Shown here: in pieces, positions 43,118 to 52,265 of the stretch
Layout of the letters: each line of letters starts with the position of its first letter
Numbering within the stretch: the first letter of the stretch is position 1
DNA from: Pseudodesulfovibrio sp. S3
GTDB taxonomy: Bacteria > Desulfobacterota > Desulfovibrionia > Desulfovibrionales > Desulfovibrionaceae
Assembly (NCBI RefSeq): GCF_004025585.1
Contig: NZ_QTZO01000002.1
Span: 62,001-126,000 of the forward strand
DNA: 64,000 nt
Reading direction: 5' to 3'
Program-made: the position numbers and the translations under genes
Notes under the pieces: model-generated
Told to the model about the DNA's origin: nothing
The model's input: the letters and a program-made list of their open reading frames with translations, nothing else
Database searches by the model: none

Positions 43118-44107
43118 TTGGTCAAACGCATTACGGTCCTGTCCGTCCTGTGCCTTCTGGCGATATGGGGCGGCCTGCACCTGCTGACGCAATCCATGAC
43201 GTCCGCCCCGGCAACGGGGCGGACCGTCCTTTCGGTATACACCACGGGCCAGGCCACCACACCCCAGATGCCGCTGTGGAAAGCCCTGGCCGAAGGCGAC
43301 CTCGATTTCACGGCCGACATACACTACTGGAAAGATCTCAATGACCTGCGCGGCCTGCTCCTGTCCGGCAAGGGCGACATCTGGGTGGGGCACATCGACG
43401 GTTTTGCCCAGGCTGCCCTGCGCGGCGCCCCCATACGCCTGGTCAGCGTGACCGGATGGAAGAAATTCTACATCCTGTCCAGCCGCGGGGACGTCATCAG
43501 CTTCGACCAGCTCATGACTCTTGCCCCCGGCACGGAGATCGCCGTTACCCCGCCCCAGTCTCCAGGCGTGGCCGTACTCCGCGCCATGGAACCCCACGGC
43601 CTGCCTGCGTTCACATACGCCCCGTTCGAGTCCAAGCAACTGGCACTCAAAACGGTCCAGGGCACCGTGGGGCTGCTCGTTGCACCGGAACCGCTGGTGA
43701 CCGTGCTGTTGCAAAAGAATCCCAAGCTGCACATCATTGCCTGTGTTGAGGAACAATACGGACGCATGACCGGCAAACCGGCCATGCTGCCCATGGCAGG
43801 CATCGCAGTGAACACCCGCACCCTGGAACGATATCCCGAACTGGCCGACCAGTTGGAGGCTGCCATGGCCAAACAAGAGACCTCTCTGCTGCACAATCCC
43901 GAGGCCGGTCTGGAAACCCTGCCCAAGGCCTTTGAAACATTCATCCCCCGCGACACGGTGCGGGCCTCGCTCGCTCGCGACATCATCCGCGTACGGTCGG
44001 CGCAGGAAGCCAGAGACATGATTCAGGACTACCTGGCCATGGTCTTTCCCGACGGCGGTTCAAACGGACGAGCCTTGCCCGACAGTTTCTTCGGAGCACC
44101 ACGATGA
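43118..44107 (+). CDS. ABC transporter solute-binding protein, NitT/TauT type, with TTG start
   Basis: 329 aa. The start is a TTG at 43118, supported by AAGGAGG five bases upstream and the preceding stop at 43107. The N-terminus is a signal or anchor segment (VLSVLCLLAIWGGLHLL). The body matches the NMT1/SsuA class (GDIWVGHIDGFAQAALRGAPIRLVSV). It works with the next two genes as an importer in the same operon as receptor 3. As in cassette 1, the transporter family is not the FecCD type expected for siderophores. Confidence 0.87.
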   Translation: MVKRITVLSVLCLLAIWGGLHLLTQSMTSAPATGRTVLSVYTTGQATTPQMPLWKALAEGDLDFTADIHYWKDLNDLRGLLLSGKGDIWVGHIDGFAQAALRGAPIRLVSVTGWKKFYILSSRGDVISFDQLMTLAPGTEIAVTPPQSPGVAVLRAMEPHGLPAFTYAPFESKQLALKTVQGTVGLLVAPEPLVTVLLQKNPKLHIIACVEEQYGRMTGKPAMLPMAGIAVNTRTLERYPELADQLEAAMAKQETSLLHNPEAGLETLPKAFETFIPRDTVRASLARDIIRVRSAQEARDMIQDYLAMVFPDGGSNGRALPDSFFGAPR

Positions 44108-44859
44108 AAGGACTTTCCCTCGTCGTATCCCTGGGGCTGGCCCTCGGCGGATGGCAACTCTGTTCCCTGGCCGTCGGCACCATGCTGGTCCCCTCCCCCA
44201 TGGAAGTGGGCCGGGAACTGCTGCACATGGTCATGCAGGCCGAAACCTGGCTGACCCTGTCCATCACCGTGGCCCGAGGCGCGGCAGGCTTGCTCGGCGC
44301 CCTGGTCTGTGCCCTGGTCCTGGGCATCGCCACAGGTAGCAGCCCCAAGGCCATGCGGCTGCTCGCCCCCCTTGTGGCAGCCCTGCAATCCTGCCCGCCG
44401 GTACTCTGGATCACCTTGCTCATGGTCTGGGCCGGAACCGGTTCCCTGGTTCCCATGGCCGTGGTTTTCGCCACGGTATTCCCCCTGCTGTTCGCCAATG
44501 TGGCCCAAGGCTGCCTGGCTCTGGACCGACGCCTGTTCGATATGGCCAAGCTCTACCACGTGCCCCGCTGGCGCATCCTGTGCCGAATCATCCTGCCCGG
44601 GATCACGCCCTACCTGCTGGCGGGCCTGTCCTATGCCGCCGCCACCAGTTGGAAGGTCACGGCAGTGGCCGAATTCCTCGGCTCCTCCACCGGCATCGGG
44701 GCGAAACTGTTCTGGGCATACCGCATGTTGAAAATGCCTGAAATCTTTGCCTGGGCCAGCATCGTCGTCCTGTTGGGCGTGGTTCTGGAATTGATGGTCA
44801 TTGCCCCGCTCAGACTCTCGGCCGAGTCATTCACCGGCAAAATCCGGGAGAAGGCATGA
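44104..44859 (+). CDS. ABC transporter permease, NitT/TauT type
   Basis: 251-aa inner-membrane protein with six predicted helices and the permease loop ALDRRLFDMAKLYHVPRWRIL. Overlaps the binding-protein gene (ATGA) and the ATPase gene. Paralogue in type, not a close copy, of the permease at 16.4-17.1 kb. Confidence 0.9.
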   Translation: MKGLSLVVSLGLALGGWQLCSLAVGTMLVPSPMEVGRELLHMVMQAETWLTLSITVARGAAGLLGALVCALVLGIATGSSPKAMRLLAPLVAALQSCPPVLWITLLMVWAGTGSLVPMAVVFATVFPLLFANVAQGCLALDRRLFDMAKLYHVPRWRILCRIILPGITPYLLAGLSYAAATSWKVTAVAEFLGSSTGIGAKLFWAYRMLKMPEIFAWASIVVLLGVVLELMVIAPLRLSAESFTGKIREKA

Positions 44860-45476
44860 TCCATTTAAACAAGGTATGCAAAAGACACGGAAACACGGAC
44901 CTTGTCCTGAATTGCTCACTCACGGTCGAGTCGGGGCAGGCGGTCTGCCTGTGCGGCCCATCGGGCATCGGAAAAACAACGCTCCTGGAAATCATGGCCG
45001 GACTCACTCCGCCGGACTCCGGCACCGTCCGGCTGGATTCGAAACGGATAGGCTGCGCCTTTCAGGACGACATTCTCGTGCCCTGGCTCAACGCCCTGGA
45101 CAACCTGCTCCTGGTGCTTCCCACGGACACCCGATCTCCCGAATCCGCAGCCCTGACCTGGCTGGAACGATTTGACCTCAATCCACACATCCGGCCCACG
45201 AAAATGAGCGGCGGCATGCGACGACGGCTGTCGCTGGCCCGCGCCTTTGCGGTCAATCCCCGCATCCTGCTCCTGGACGAACCCTTTGCCTTTCTGGACC
45301 CGGCCTGGCAGTCCACCGTGGCCGACTGCACCGAACGCCACCGGGCCGCAGGCAACACCGTGCTTCTTGTCAGCCATCAGATGGAACACATGGAAGCCAT
45401 CGACTGCCGGACCATAACCATCTCCCACGGTCCCATCAGCGATTTACGGGAAGCCCACGCACCCCTTCCCGCCTGA
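44856..45476 (+). CDS. ABC transporter ATP-binding protein, NitT/TauT type
   Basis: 206 aa, at the short end for this family. Walker A GPSGIGKTT, Q-loop AFQDDILVPW, signature MSGGMRRRLSLARAF (Met in place of the usual Leu), Walker B LLLDEPF and H-loop SHQ. The H-loop His is present, followed by Gln rather than Asp. Last gene of cassette 3; a hairpin terminator follows at 45547. Confidence 0.91.
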   Translation: MIHLNKVCKRHGNTDLVLNCSLTVESGQAVCLCGPSGIGKTTLLEIMAGLTPPDSGTVRLDSKRIGCAFQDDILVPWLNALDNLLLVLPTDTRSPESAALTWLERFDLNPHIRPTKMSGGMRRRLSLARAFAVNPRILLLDEPFAFLDPAWQSTVADCTERHRAAGNTVLLVSHQMEHMEAIDCRTITISHGPISDLREAHAPLPA

Positions 45477-45546
45477 ATCAACCGCCCCTGAAACAGCACT
45501 ACATCAGGTCCTCCCCGGCATTAGGCCGGTTATTCCCCTGCATGAG

Positions 45547-45582
45547 AACAGGACTGGTCCTTCGGGACCGGTCCTGTTTAGC
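45547..45582. terminator. Rho-independent terminator after cassette 3
   Basis: 14-bp stem AACAGGACTGGTCC/GGACCGGTCCTGTT (one G-T pair) closed by a TTCG tetraloop and followed by TTTAGCCTTT. It ends the plus-strand ABC operon. Confidence 0.85.
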
Positions 45583-45594
45583 CTTTATCTTTAT

Positions 45595-45672
45595 TGGTGA
45601 AGTTGAAGTGAATCGACCCGCGACCTCTTGGGTGACACCCAAGATTTGACCTTGTACCGCTTGAGATCATCA
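45595..45672 (-). pseudogene. Weak tRNA-like remnant
   Basis: On the minus strand the sequence ends in CTTCACCA and has an anticodon-arm-like CTTGG-loop-CCAAG (loop GTGTCAC) and a GGTCGAT-like T-loop. The T-stem arms do not pair and the D-arm is unclear, so it is not a working tRNA. Its 3' end resembles the remnant at 58130-58236. Confidence 0.3.
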
Positions 45673-45761
45673 ATGCCATTCGGACACATTTTTTTCGGGA
45701 CACCCGTGTCCAATATCACTTTTATCAAACTATCACATATCGTTACAGTGCAGACAAACAA

Positions 45762-45795
45762 AAAGGGAGAGGTGCCCATTCGCACCTCTCCTTTC
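45762..45795 (-). terminator. Rho-independent terminator of the aldehyde oxidoreductase gene
   Basis: 10-bp stem GGAGAGGTGC/GCACCTCTCC with a 6-nt loop, followed on the minus strand by CTTTTTGTTTG. Confidence 0.85.
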
Positions 45796-45815
45796 AAATC
45801 GAATTCAGTCGCTAC

Positions 45816-48536
45816 TTACAACTTTTTCAAAGCAGCCAGGATTTTTTCAGGCCGGGCCGGCAAATCGGTTATCCTCACGCCGCATGCCTGGGTGATCGCA
45901 TTGATGACCGCAGCATGAGGCGTGGTCAACGGGAGTTCTCCCATGCCGGATGCGCCGAACGGCCCTTCAGGACGCGGAGTCTCGACGTATATCAACTCCA
46001 TATCGTCCGGTATCTGCTTGATATAGGGGAACCCGGCACCGAGCAAGGTTGAGTGCTTCTCGATATCCTCATAGTCTTCGAACAGAGCCATACCGATGCC
46101 CTGGGCGATGCCGCCGTACATCTGGCCATCCACGACAAGCTTGTTGCCCACGGTGCCGATGTCTGCCACCAGGGTCATCTTTTCGACCTCAGTGAAACCG
46201 GTTTCCAGAGTTACGGCGACTTCCGCCATGAACAGGCCGTACATATAGAAGATGAAAGGCCTGCCTTGCCCGTTCTCGTCACACGGTTCAGCCGGAACCG
46301 TCCAGGACCCGCTGTATCGCAGGGCCTTGCCCTGCCGGGTCATCTCTTCATAGGTGAGGAACCCGCCATCCGATCCGGTCATGGCTGCGATCAACTTTTC
46401 GCACGCGTCGATTATGGCGCGCCCGATGATGACCTGTGAACGGCTGCCGCCGGACGGACCGCCATCCGGGCAGCGGCTGGTATCATTCAGCACAAGACGA
46501 ATGTCCTCGGGAGCCATGTTCAAGGGACGCAAGGCTTCATGGGCCGTACCGGTCACGCCGCTGTCCGCGCCCTGTCCATGGTCCTGCCAAGTCGTATACA
46601 GGGTGACTGTCCCATCCCGATTCAATTCGATATCAGCCGAACCATGATCAGGGCCATCCAGTCCGGCGCACAGAACACCGATGGAGACGCCGACGCCACG
46701 CTTCACTGCATCGGTCGAATTCTCAGCCGCTCTCTTCTGCGCCTCCTTGTAGGCAGGCCGCAGTATGTCGATCATCTCAGGCAGGGAATACACCTCCGGC
46801 GCCTGCCCGGTAGGTGTGGTCGAGCCTTCACGGTATACGTTGACATACCGCAGCTCCAACGGATCCACCCCGAGTTTTTCAGCCAACTCGTCCATGAGCA
46901 CTTCAGAGCCGAACTCGCCTTCGGGAGCGCCAAACCCACGGAATGCGGCACCCCATGCATGGTTTGTTGCGACACAGCGGCCAACGCCGCGGATGTTGGG
47001 GATATCGTAACCTGATCCAATGAACTGAGCCCCGCGCAGGGTGAGCAGGTCTCCGAATTCAGAATACGGTCCATGGTCCACGGTCCAGTCGCTTTCCATG
47101 GCCAGGAGTTTGCCCGAGCTGTCCGCAGCCAATTTGACACGGGTGAACCAGGGCGAACGTTTGCCGGTGTAGGTCTGTTGTTGTGTATAGTCATAGCACA
47201 AGGCCACGGACCGCCGGGTAGCCAATGCCGCCACACCAAGCAATGCCTCCATGGTCGGATTGAACTTGTAACCGAATGTTCCTCCGGCCGGATTCTGGAC
47301 AAGAACCAGCTTCTCCGGCTCGATGCCGATGCCCGGCGCGATCATTGCGTGGTGAAGGTTGAGACCGATTGATTTGGAATGCACGACAAGGCGGTCTTCG
47401 TCATCGAAGTAAGCAAATCCGACGTCCGGTTCAATGGGCATGTGCGGCTGGCGTTGGGTATAGAAATCATTTTCGACCACAGCGTGGGCGTCTGCGAATA
47501 TGGAATTCGGGTCCGCCCCCTTTTTGACGCTCTGTTCGAAATAGACATTGGGCGTGCCTGGATGAATCTCCAGGGCGTTGTCGGACATCGCTGCGGGCGC
47601 ACTCATGTATTCCGGCAGGCGCTCAAGCTCTACGGTCACCCTGGCAGCAGCGGCCTTTGCATGCGCCGCAGTGTCGGCACAGACAATGGCCAGGGTATCG
47701 CCATACTGGAAGACCTTTTTATCGCACAGGATAGGACGGTCCCATCCATCGCCCTTGTTGGTAGGGAATGTGATCAGACCGGTGATGCGGTTCCTGCCCG
47801 GAACATCCGCGTGCGTCACGACCTTGACCACGCCTGGCATGGCTTCAGCTTCGGCTGTGTCCATGGACAGTATGTTTGCATGGGAGACTTCCGCCTGGAC
47901 CAGCGCCAGATGCAGCGTGTCTTCAGGCATCTTCAAAATCCTGTCGGCACCGAAGTCAATCATTCCCGTGACCCTGGCAACGGCTGAAGGCTTGGGATAC
48001 CGGGTGCCCCAGATGCGCTGGTCCTCGGGCAGTTCCCAGGACAGCTCCCGTATGTCCTTTTCCCCACGCATGACGGACGCGGCATCCATGACAGCGTCAG
48101 TGAGTTGCTTGTAGCCGGTGCAGCGACACGCATTCTTGTGCTTCTGGAACCAGTCGCGGATATCCTTGCGGGAAGGTGCGGGGTTTGCGTCCAGCAGCGC
48201 CTTTGCAGAAACGATGAAACCGGGCGTACAGAAGCCGCACTGGGCACCGCCGTGAAGTATCCAGGCAAGCTGCAGGGGATGCAGATTGTCAGGGGTACCC
48301 ACGCCTTCGATTGTGGTAATGGCGGCGTGCTGTTGCAACCGCTTGAACTTGTACGAACATGACCGGACAAGCTTGCCGTTGACAATGACATTGCATGCGC
48401 CGCAGTGCCCGGTGTCACACCCGACCTTTGTGCCGGTCAGCAAGAGATTCTTGCGTAAAATTTCCGCAAGCATGGTCTCGTCATCTGCAATGACATCCCG
48501 GACAATCCCATTGACAATCAAGGTCTTACTCTTCAT
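45816..48536 (-). CDS. mop: Molybdenum aldehyde oxidoreductase (Desulfovibrio MOP type)
   Basis: 906 aa, single-chain xanthine-oxidase-family enzyme that oxidises aldehydes to acids with a molybdopterin cytosine dinucleotide centre. The first [2Fe-2S] cysteines are C40, C45, C48 and C60, and the second set C100, C103, C137 and C139, the same positions as in D. gigas MOP (907 aa). The catalytic Glu is in GASGMGELPL, about residue 867. No FAD domain, as expected for MOP. It has its own terminator, and a GAF-LuxR regulator gene lies upstream on the same strand. Confidence 0.96.
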   Translation of the reverse strand: MKSKTLIVNGIVRDVIADDETMLAEILRKNLLLTGTKVGCDTGHCGACNVIVNGKLVRSCSYKFKRLQQHAAITTIEGVGTPDNLHPLQLAWILHGGAQCGFCTPGFIVSAKALLDANPAPSRKDIRDWFQKHKNACRCTGYKQLTDAVMDAASVMRGEKDIRELSWELPEDQRIWGTRYPKPSAVARVTGMIDFGADRILKMPEDTLHLALVQAEVSHANILSMDTAEAEAMPGVVKVVTHADVPGRNRITGLITFPTNKGDGWDRPILCDKKVFQYGDTLAIVCADTAAHAKAAAARVTVELERLPEYMSAPAAMSDNALEIHPGTPNVYFEQSVKKGADPNSIFADAHAVVENDFYTQRQPHMPIEPDVGFAYFDDEDRLVVHSKSIGLNLHHAMIAPGIGIEPEKLVLVQNPAGGTFGYKFNPTMEALLGVAALATRRSVALCYDYTQQQTYTGKRSPWFTRVKLAADSSGKLLAMESDWTVDHGPYSEFGDLLTLRGAQFIGSGYDIPNIRGVGRCVATNHAWGAAFRGFGAPEGEFGSEVLMDELAEKLGVDPLELRYVNVYREGSTTPTGQAPEVYSLPEMIDILRPAYKEAQKRAAENSTDAVKRGVGVSIGVLCAGLDGPDHGSADIELNRDGTVTLYTTWQDHGQGADSGVTGTAHEALRPLNMAPEDIRLVLNDTSRCPDGGPSGGSRSQVIIGRAIIDACEKLIAAMTGSDGGFLTYEEMTRQGKALRYSGSWTVPAEPCDENGQGRPFIFYMYGLFMAEVAVTLETGFTEVEKMTLVADIGTVGNKLVVDGQMYGGIAQGIGMALFEDYEDIEKHSTLLGAGFPYIKQIPDDMELIYVETPRPEGPFGASGMGELPLTTPHAAVINAITQACGVRITDLPARPEKILAALKKL

Positions 48537-48625
48537 ATCGCAACTCCTGTCAGGTTGATGAGGGTTCAGATATTATGGAGTATAGAGCGATTTTTCCGAA
48601 GAACAATGGGAATGAATGGGAGCTT

Positions 48626-48647
48626 AGTGGTAGTCTCTCCTACCACT
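48626..48647. repeat. Inverted repeat between LuxR-type regulator and mop
   Basis: AGTGGTAG, 6-nt spacer, CTACCACT: perfect 8-bp arms overlapping the regulator stop codon and about 90 bp upstream of mop. It lacks a T-run, so it may be a protein site or a weak hairpin. Confidence 0.5.
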
Positions 48648-49635
48648 CCTCAAGGGATAGCAGGTAGGTCTGCAAATTGACGTCCTTGTTGCTGATGGAC
48701 AGCTTCTTGCGAATGTTTTTCCGGTGAAAATTGATTGCGTTGATGGAAATATCCAACTGCTCGGCAATTTCCTTTGTTTTGAGACCGGATTTGATCAGGA
48801 TGGCTATCTGGAATTCCTGGGGCGTGAACGTGACATTCATCAAACGTGAATGCGACAGGAGAGACGAGCCACACCCTTCGAGATTTTCTTGTAGTTTCTC
48901 CAGCAAGAAGAGTTGGGCACTGTTCAATTCAGTCTGCTTCAACTGATCAATGTACGGCGTTGTCAGCCGCTTGAGATTGCTTGTAATGGTGGTCTGAATA
49001 ATTCTTGGCAGTTCCTCCAATTGCTCGGCGGCAGCCTGCCCCCCCTCACCCTCAGGAGATGCCGCGCGGTGTTTCATCGGGGCATGAGATGGAGTTTTCG
49101 CGTCATCCAACTGAAACCGTTTCAAGGCGTGGGCAAAGAGCACGGCAACCTGACTGACGTTCTCCAGGTCCTGGTCATTGTAGTCATCCTCGGAATTTGC
49201 CAGACTGATCTGTCCGCACAACTCATCTCCTAAAACAACTGGCACTGAAAGAAATCGTTCGATTTTCACATGATCGGAAGGCAGCCCTTTGGACGCAGGG
49301 TGTTCACCCAGGGCGTTCGTATAAAAGGGAGTTCTGGTATTCAGAGCGTGGCCCCATAAAGTGGGGTATTCCCCCGTAGATCCGACCGGAAACACAATGC
49401 CGCTTTTGCTGGGCGGAATCCGGCAGGAATCACCGATCATACCCGTAAGTGTATGGCAGATATTGTTTTTAGTCATAGGATCGATAACTGAAGCATAGCC
49501 AAGAGTACTTTGAGTTACATTTTTGGCGTAATTAAGGACAATATTGGCGATGCCGGTAGTCGAATATCCAGACGTGATTAAACTATAGGAGAGATTAGAA
49601 ACAACTTGATCAAAATTCGCGTTTTCGGCTGGCAT
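48640..49635 (-). CDS. GAF-domain LuxR-type transcriptional regulator
   Basis: 331 aa from the ATG at 49635 (GGGAG upstream); a longer frame to 49698 is open. The N-terminal GAF-like domain is about residues 20-175 (FPVGSTGEYPTLWGHALNTR, FLSVPVVLGDELCGQISLAN). A linker with low-complexity Glu/Ala/Gly precedes a C-terminal LuxR HTH (TPQEFQIAILIKSGLKTKEI, then INFHRKNIRKKL). It is likely a one-component sensor; control of the adjacent mop is inferred from position. Confidence 0.87.
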   Translation of the reverse strand: MPAENANFDQVVSNLSYSLITSGYSTTGIANIVLNYAKNVTQSTLGYASVIDPMTKNNICHTLTGMIGDSCRIPPSKSGIVFPVGSTGEYPTLWGHALNTRTPFYTNALGEHPASKGLPSDHVKIERFLSVPVVLGDELCGQISLANSEDDYNDQDLENVSQVAVLFAHALKRFQLDDAKTPSHAPMKHRAASPEGEGGQAAAEQLEELPRIIQTTITSNLKRLTTPYIDQLKQTELNSAQLFLLEKLQENLEGCGSSLLSHSRLMNVTFTPQEFQIAILIKSGLKTKEIAEQLDISINAINFHRKNIRKKLSISNKDVNLQTYLLSLEEW

Positions 49636-50265
49636 GGTACGTTGCTCCCGAATGGTTTGCCATGAGGCTACAACACGCAGTTGGCCCTGTAAACTCATGT
49701 AAAGAAAAAGAACTCATGAAAATGACATTGACTCCTCCTGATTGTTTCCCGTGCAAACATCATCTAACCATCCAATTCAACAGTATATATTATAGATTCG
49801 AGGAAGGCGTTGGCAGGAGAGACGGTAGCGGTTTTCCGGACAGGCCGTTTGGATGGAGTCCAAGACGACAGGGACTTCGGACAATGGCCGGGAGAAGCCG
49901 CTTCCAGCCTGATCAGAGGCCAAGTCGAGCTGGATGCACTGCCGGGCGAGACGACGCTCGGATCTGTCCGGCAAGGACAAGATCCATCCGATCCGGACTC
50001 GACATGGAAGCAACAAGCCAAGGACAACCGTTCCACATCCGACGTGTCGGGCGTCCCCGTACCGGCCCGCGGACTGCGAATCGCCCCTTCCAACCAGGCC
50101 CGGTGCGCCGACAGCCCCTGCATCCCGGTGAACGAGGATTACCATACCTCGTGTGATTCTGGAATGGCATGGCCGAGCAGTACTGTCGCTGCGTTTGCCG
50201 AATACCATGGGACGGCAAAGCGTCCAACCGGGACATATCAGGGGACTTCCGACCTGTCCGGCCTG
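49636..50265. other. Region without a supported gene
   Basis: 630 bp between the GAF-LuxR gene and the 3' end of the histidine kinase. Several open frames cross it on both strands, one on the plus strand continuing antisense through the kinase gene, but none has a recognisable motif or good ribosome site. It could be gene debris. Confidence 0.5.
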
Positions 50266-51522
50266 TTACCCGATGATTACCCGCACCAGGAAGAGCTTGC
50301 CTTCCTCTATGACCTGTATGCGCCACCCAATCTTCTTGGCCAACTGTATACTCAACTGCAGGCCCAGGCCATAGCCGTCCATGTCATCGGAGGCAGGCCC
50401 TTCCGATATTTCGGCCTGGTTCGAGATTTCGAACTGCTCCGAATCCGCCTTGATCGTGATTGTGCCTTCGTAGGTATGCTGGAAGGCGTTGCGGACCAAG
50501 TTGACCAGGACTATATGGGCCAGTGTCTTGGGGCACCGGATGGATACAGGGGCCAAACAGGTTGTCAGGGAGACGTCCTTTCCTTCCAGCAGATAGGCGT
50601 TGTCATCGATAATTTCACGAATGAAGCCAACTATTTCGAAGTCTTCCACGGGCAAGGGGGTGTTGGATTCACGGGCGAGCCAGAGCAGGGACGTGGTCAA
50701 GTTACGCATATTCCGAACGGCCTTGACCATACGCGCATGCGAGGTCTGGTAGCGGTTGTCTTCGGTTATTCCCAACCGCTCGAGCAGTTCCAGGTTGTTC
50801 TGGAGGATGGCGATGGGGGTACGCAGTTCATGGCTTGTATATTTCTGGAATCGCTTCTCCCGCTCCACCCCGGCAACCAGCCGCCGGGACGTGGTAAGGA
50901 TCAGATTGGCCAGGTTGTTCAATTCGTCGTACTTGAAATGCAACGGTTCCTTATCCAAATTTTCCGGAGACAGGCCGATGGCCCATTCGTGCAACTCTTC
51001 CACAGGCCGGGTAATCCACTTGAACATGCGAAAAGCCAGGAACAGGACCGCGGCGATGGACAGCAGCCCGGCTACAATCGGAGTATATAAATAATAGAAG
51101 TCGAAACGCCGCACCGATTCCGCACTGAGTTCACTTTCGGTAGTGGTGAAGACCAGATAGACGGTTTTCCCGTCCGGCCGTTCGACTGCACATACTTCGT
51201 AGTGTATGTTGCCCTTGTGAATATAGGTAAATCGCTCATTCTTGATCTGCTCGGGCGTGGCGACCGAGCGAATATCGGCATGCAAATCTTCATATCGTCC
51301 ATAGCCTTTGACAGGGCCCACTACCGGCAACGGTACCTCGGGGTCCTCGGCAAAGGCATGCAGATAGTTCTCAGCGACTTCCTCAAGCCGAAACTCCACG
51401 AAAAGCCCGAAGCCGCGGGTCAGATACTGGCTCAGGAAAAAGGTATACCCGACCACGAGCACCGCGCAGGTGATCACAAAATAGGATGTGATCGATCTTC
51501 TAAAGCTTCGTCGGCATTTCAC
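50266..51522 (-). CDS. Sensor histidine kinase of the RND operon
   Basis: 418 aa. Two membrane helices (about residues 12-32 and 145-165) flank a periplasmic sensor; HAMP, then H-box SHELRTPIA, N-box NLVRNAFQHT and glycine box GYGLGLQLSIQLAKK. The C-terminus is compact. It overlaps the response regulator gene by 23 bp. The pair ends an operon with MFP and RND efflux genes, so it probably controls efflux in response to an envelope or drug signal. Confidence 0.91.
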   Translation of the reverse strand: MKCRRSFRRSITSYFVITCAVLVVGYTFFLSQYLTRGFGLFVEFRLEEVAENYLHAFAEDPEVPLPVVGPVKGYGRYEDLHADIRSVATPEQIKNERFTYIHKGNIHYEVCAVERPDGKTVYLVFTTTESELSAESVRRFDFYYLYTPIVAGLLSIAAVLFLAFRMFKWITRPVEELHEWAIGLSPENLDKEPLHFKYDELNNLANLILTTSRRLVAGVEREKRFQKYTSHELRTPIAILQNNLELLERLGITEDNRYQTSHARMVKAVRNMRNLTTSLLWLARESNTPLPVEDFEIVGFIREIIDDNAYLLEGKDVSLTTCLAPVSIRCPKTLAHIVLVNLVRNAFQHTYEGTITIKADSEQFEISNQAEISEGPASDDMDGYGLGLQLSIQLAKKIGWRIQVIEEGKLFLVRVIIG

Positions 51523-52192
51523 TTGGTTCCCTCAGGACGAACCCCACGCCCGGGACGGTTTTGATCAGGGAGTAGGGAAAAGGCTTGTCCACCTTTTGCC
51601 GCAACTTGTGCATATGCACTTTAAGGCTGTTGCTCTCGGGCAGGTCCTCACCCCATACGGCCCGCTGCATCTCGTCCCGCAGGGCGATATTCGGGCTCAT
51701 CTTGGCCATGTATTCCAGCAGGGCCCATTCCTTTGGCGAAAGAGACAGTTTTATCCCCGCCCGGGTGGCCTCATGTTGCTCCATATCCACTGCCAGGTCG
51801 CCGACCACATACCGCCTCGGCTGACTGCTCCTGCGTTTGGCCAGAGCCTGAACGCGAAGCAGCAGCTCCTTGAGGGCAAAGGGCTTGACCAGATAATCGT
51901 CAGACCCGGATTCGAATCCCTCGACCTTGTCATCCAGGGTATCGCGTGCGGTGATCATCAGCACCGGAACGTCCAGTCCGTCACGCCGAAGGCTGGCGCA
52001 CAAGCTCAGGCCGTCAAGCTTGGGGAGCATGCGGTCGAGCATGATGACATCGTATTTGTATTCCCGGGCGAGCTGCAGGCCATGGACGCCATTTGCCGCA
52101 TGGTCGCAGATGACACCTTCCAATTCCAGGTATTCGATGAGCGAGGCCGCAAGATCCAGATCGTCTTCCACCAGCAGTGCATATATATTCAT
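51500..52192 (-). CDS. OmpR-family response regulator
   Basis: 230 aa from the ATG at 52192. Receiver domain with acidic pocket VEDD (8-11), phospho-acceptor D53 in IMLDRMLPKLDG and KPF lysine. The C-terminal winged helix is of the OmpR/PhoB type (LSPKEWALLEYMAKMS, SLKVHMHKLRQKVD, IKTVPGVGFVL). The upstream open frame is not coding. It may bind the 11-bp-spaced direct repeat at 56696-56714. Confidence 0.92.
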   Translation of the reverse strand: MNIYALLVEDDLDLAASLIEYLELEGVICDHAANGVHGLQLAREYKYDVIMLDRMLPKLDGLSLCASLRRDGLDVPVLMITARDTLDDKVEGFESGSDDYLVKPFALKELLLRVQALAKRRSSQPRRYVVGDLAVDMEQHEATRAGIKLSLSPKEWALLEYMAKMSPNIALRDEMQRAVWGEDLPESNSLKVHMHKLRQKVDKPFPYSLIKTVPGVGFVLREPSEMPTKL

Positions 52193-52265
52193 GGCGTTTC
52201 TCTCGGTAACGCGATGGCGTATGGCTCCGGACGGACAATAGCCCGCCGGAGCCGGTTTGACAAAC

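Larger units (their letters stand above)
45477..45815. other. Intergenic region with two terminators and a tRNA-like fragment
   Basis: 339 bp between the convergent ATPase and aldehyde oxidoreductase genes. It contains terminators at 45547-45582 and 45762-45795 and a weak tRNA-like stretch at 45595-45672. The 68-codon minus-strand frame here is not convincing. Confidence 0.6.

Noticed and set aside
45591-45797. 68-codon minus-strand frame after cassette 3
   Set aside because: It contains the mop terminator hairpin and the tRNA-like piece, so it is unlikely to be coding.
49810-51090. 426-codon plus-strand frame antisense to the histidine kinase
   Set aside because: Its downstream part mirrors a kinase with all catalytic boxes; long antisense frames are expected in GC-rich genes. 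The first 450 bp are not explained but show no family.
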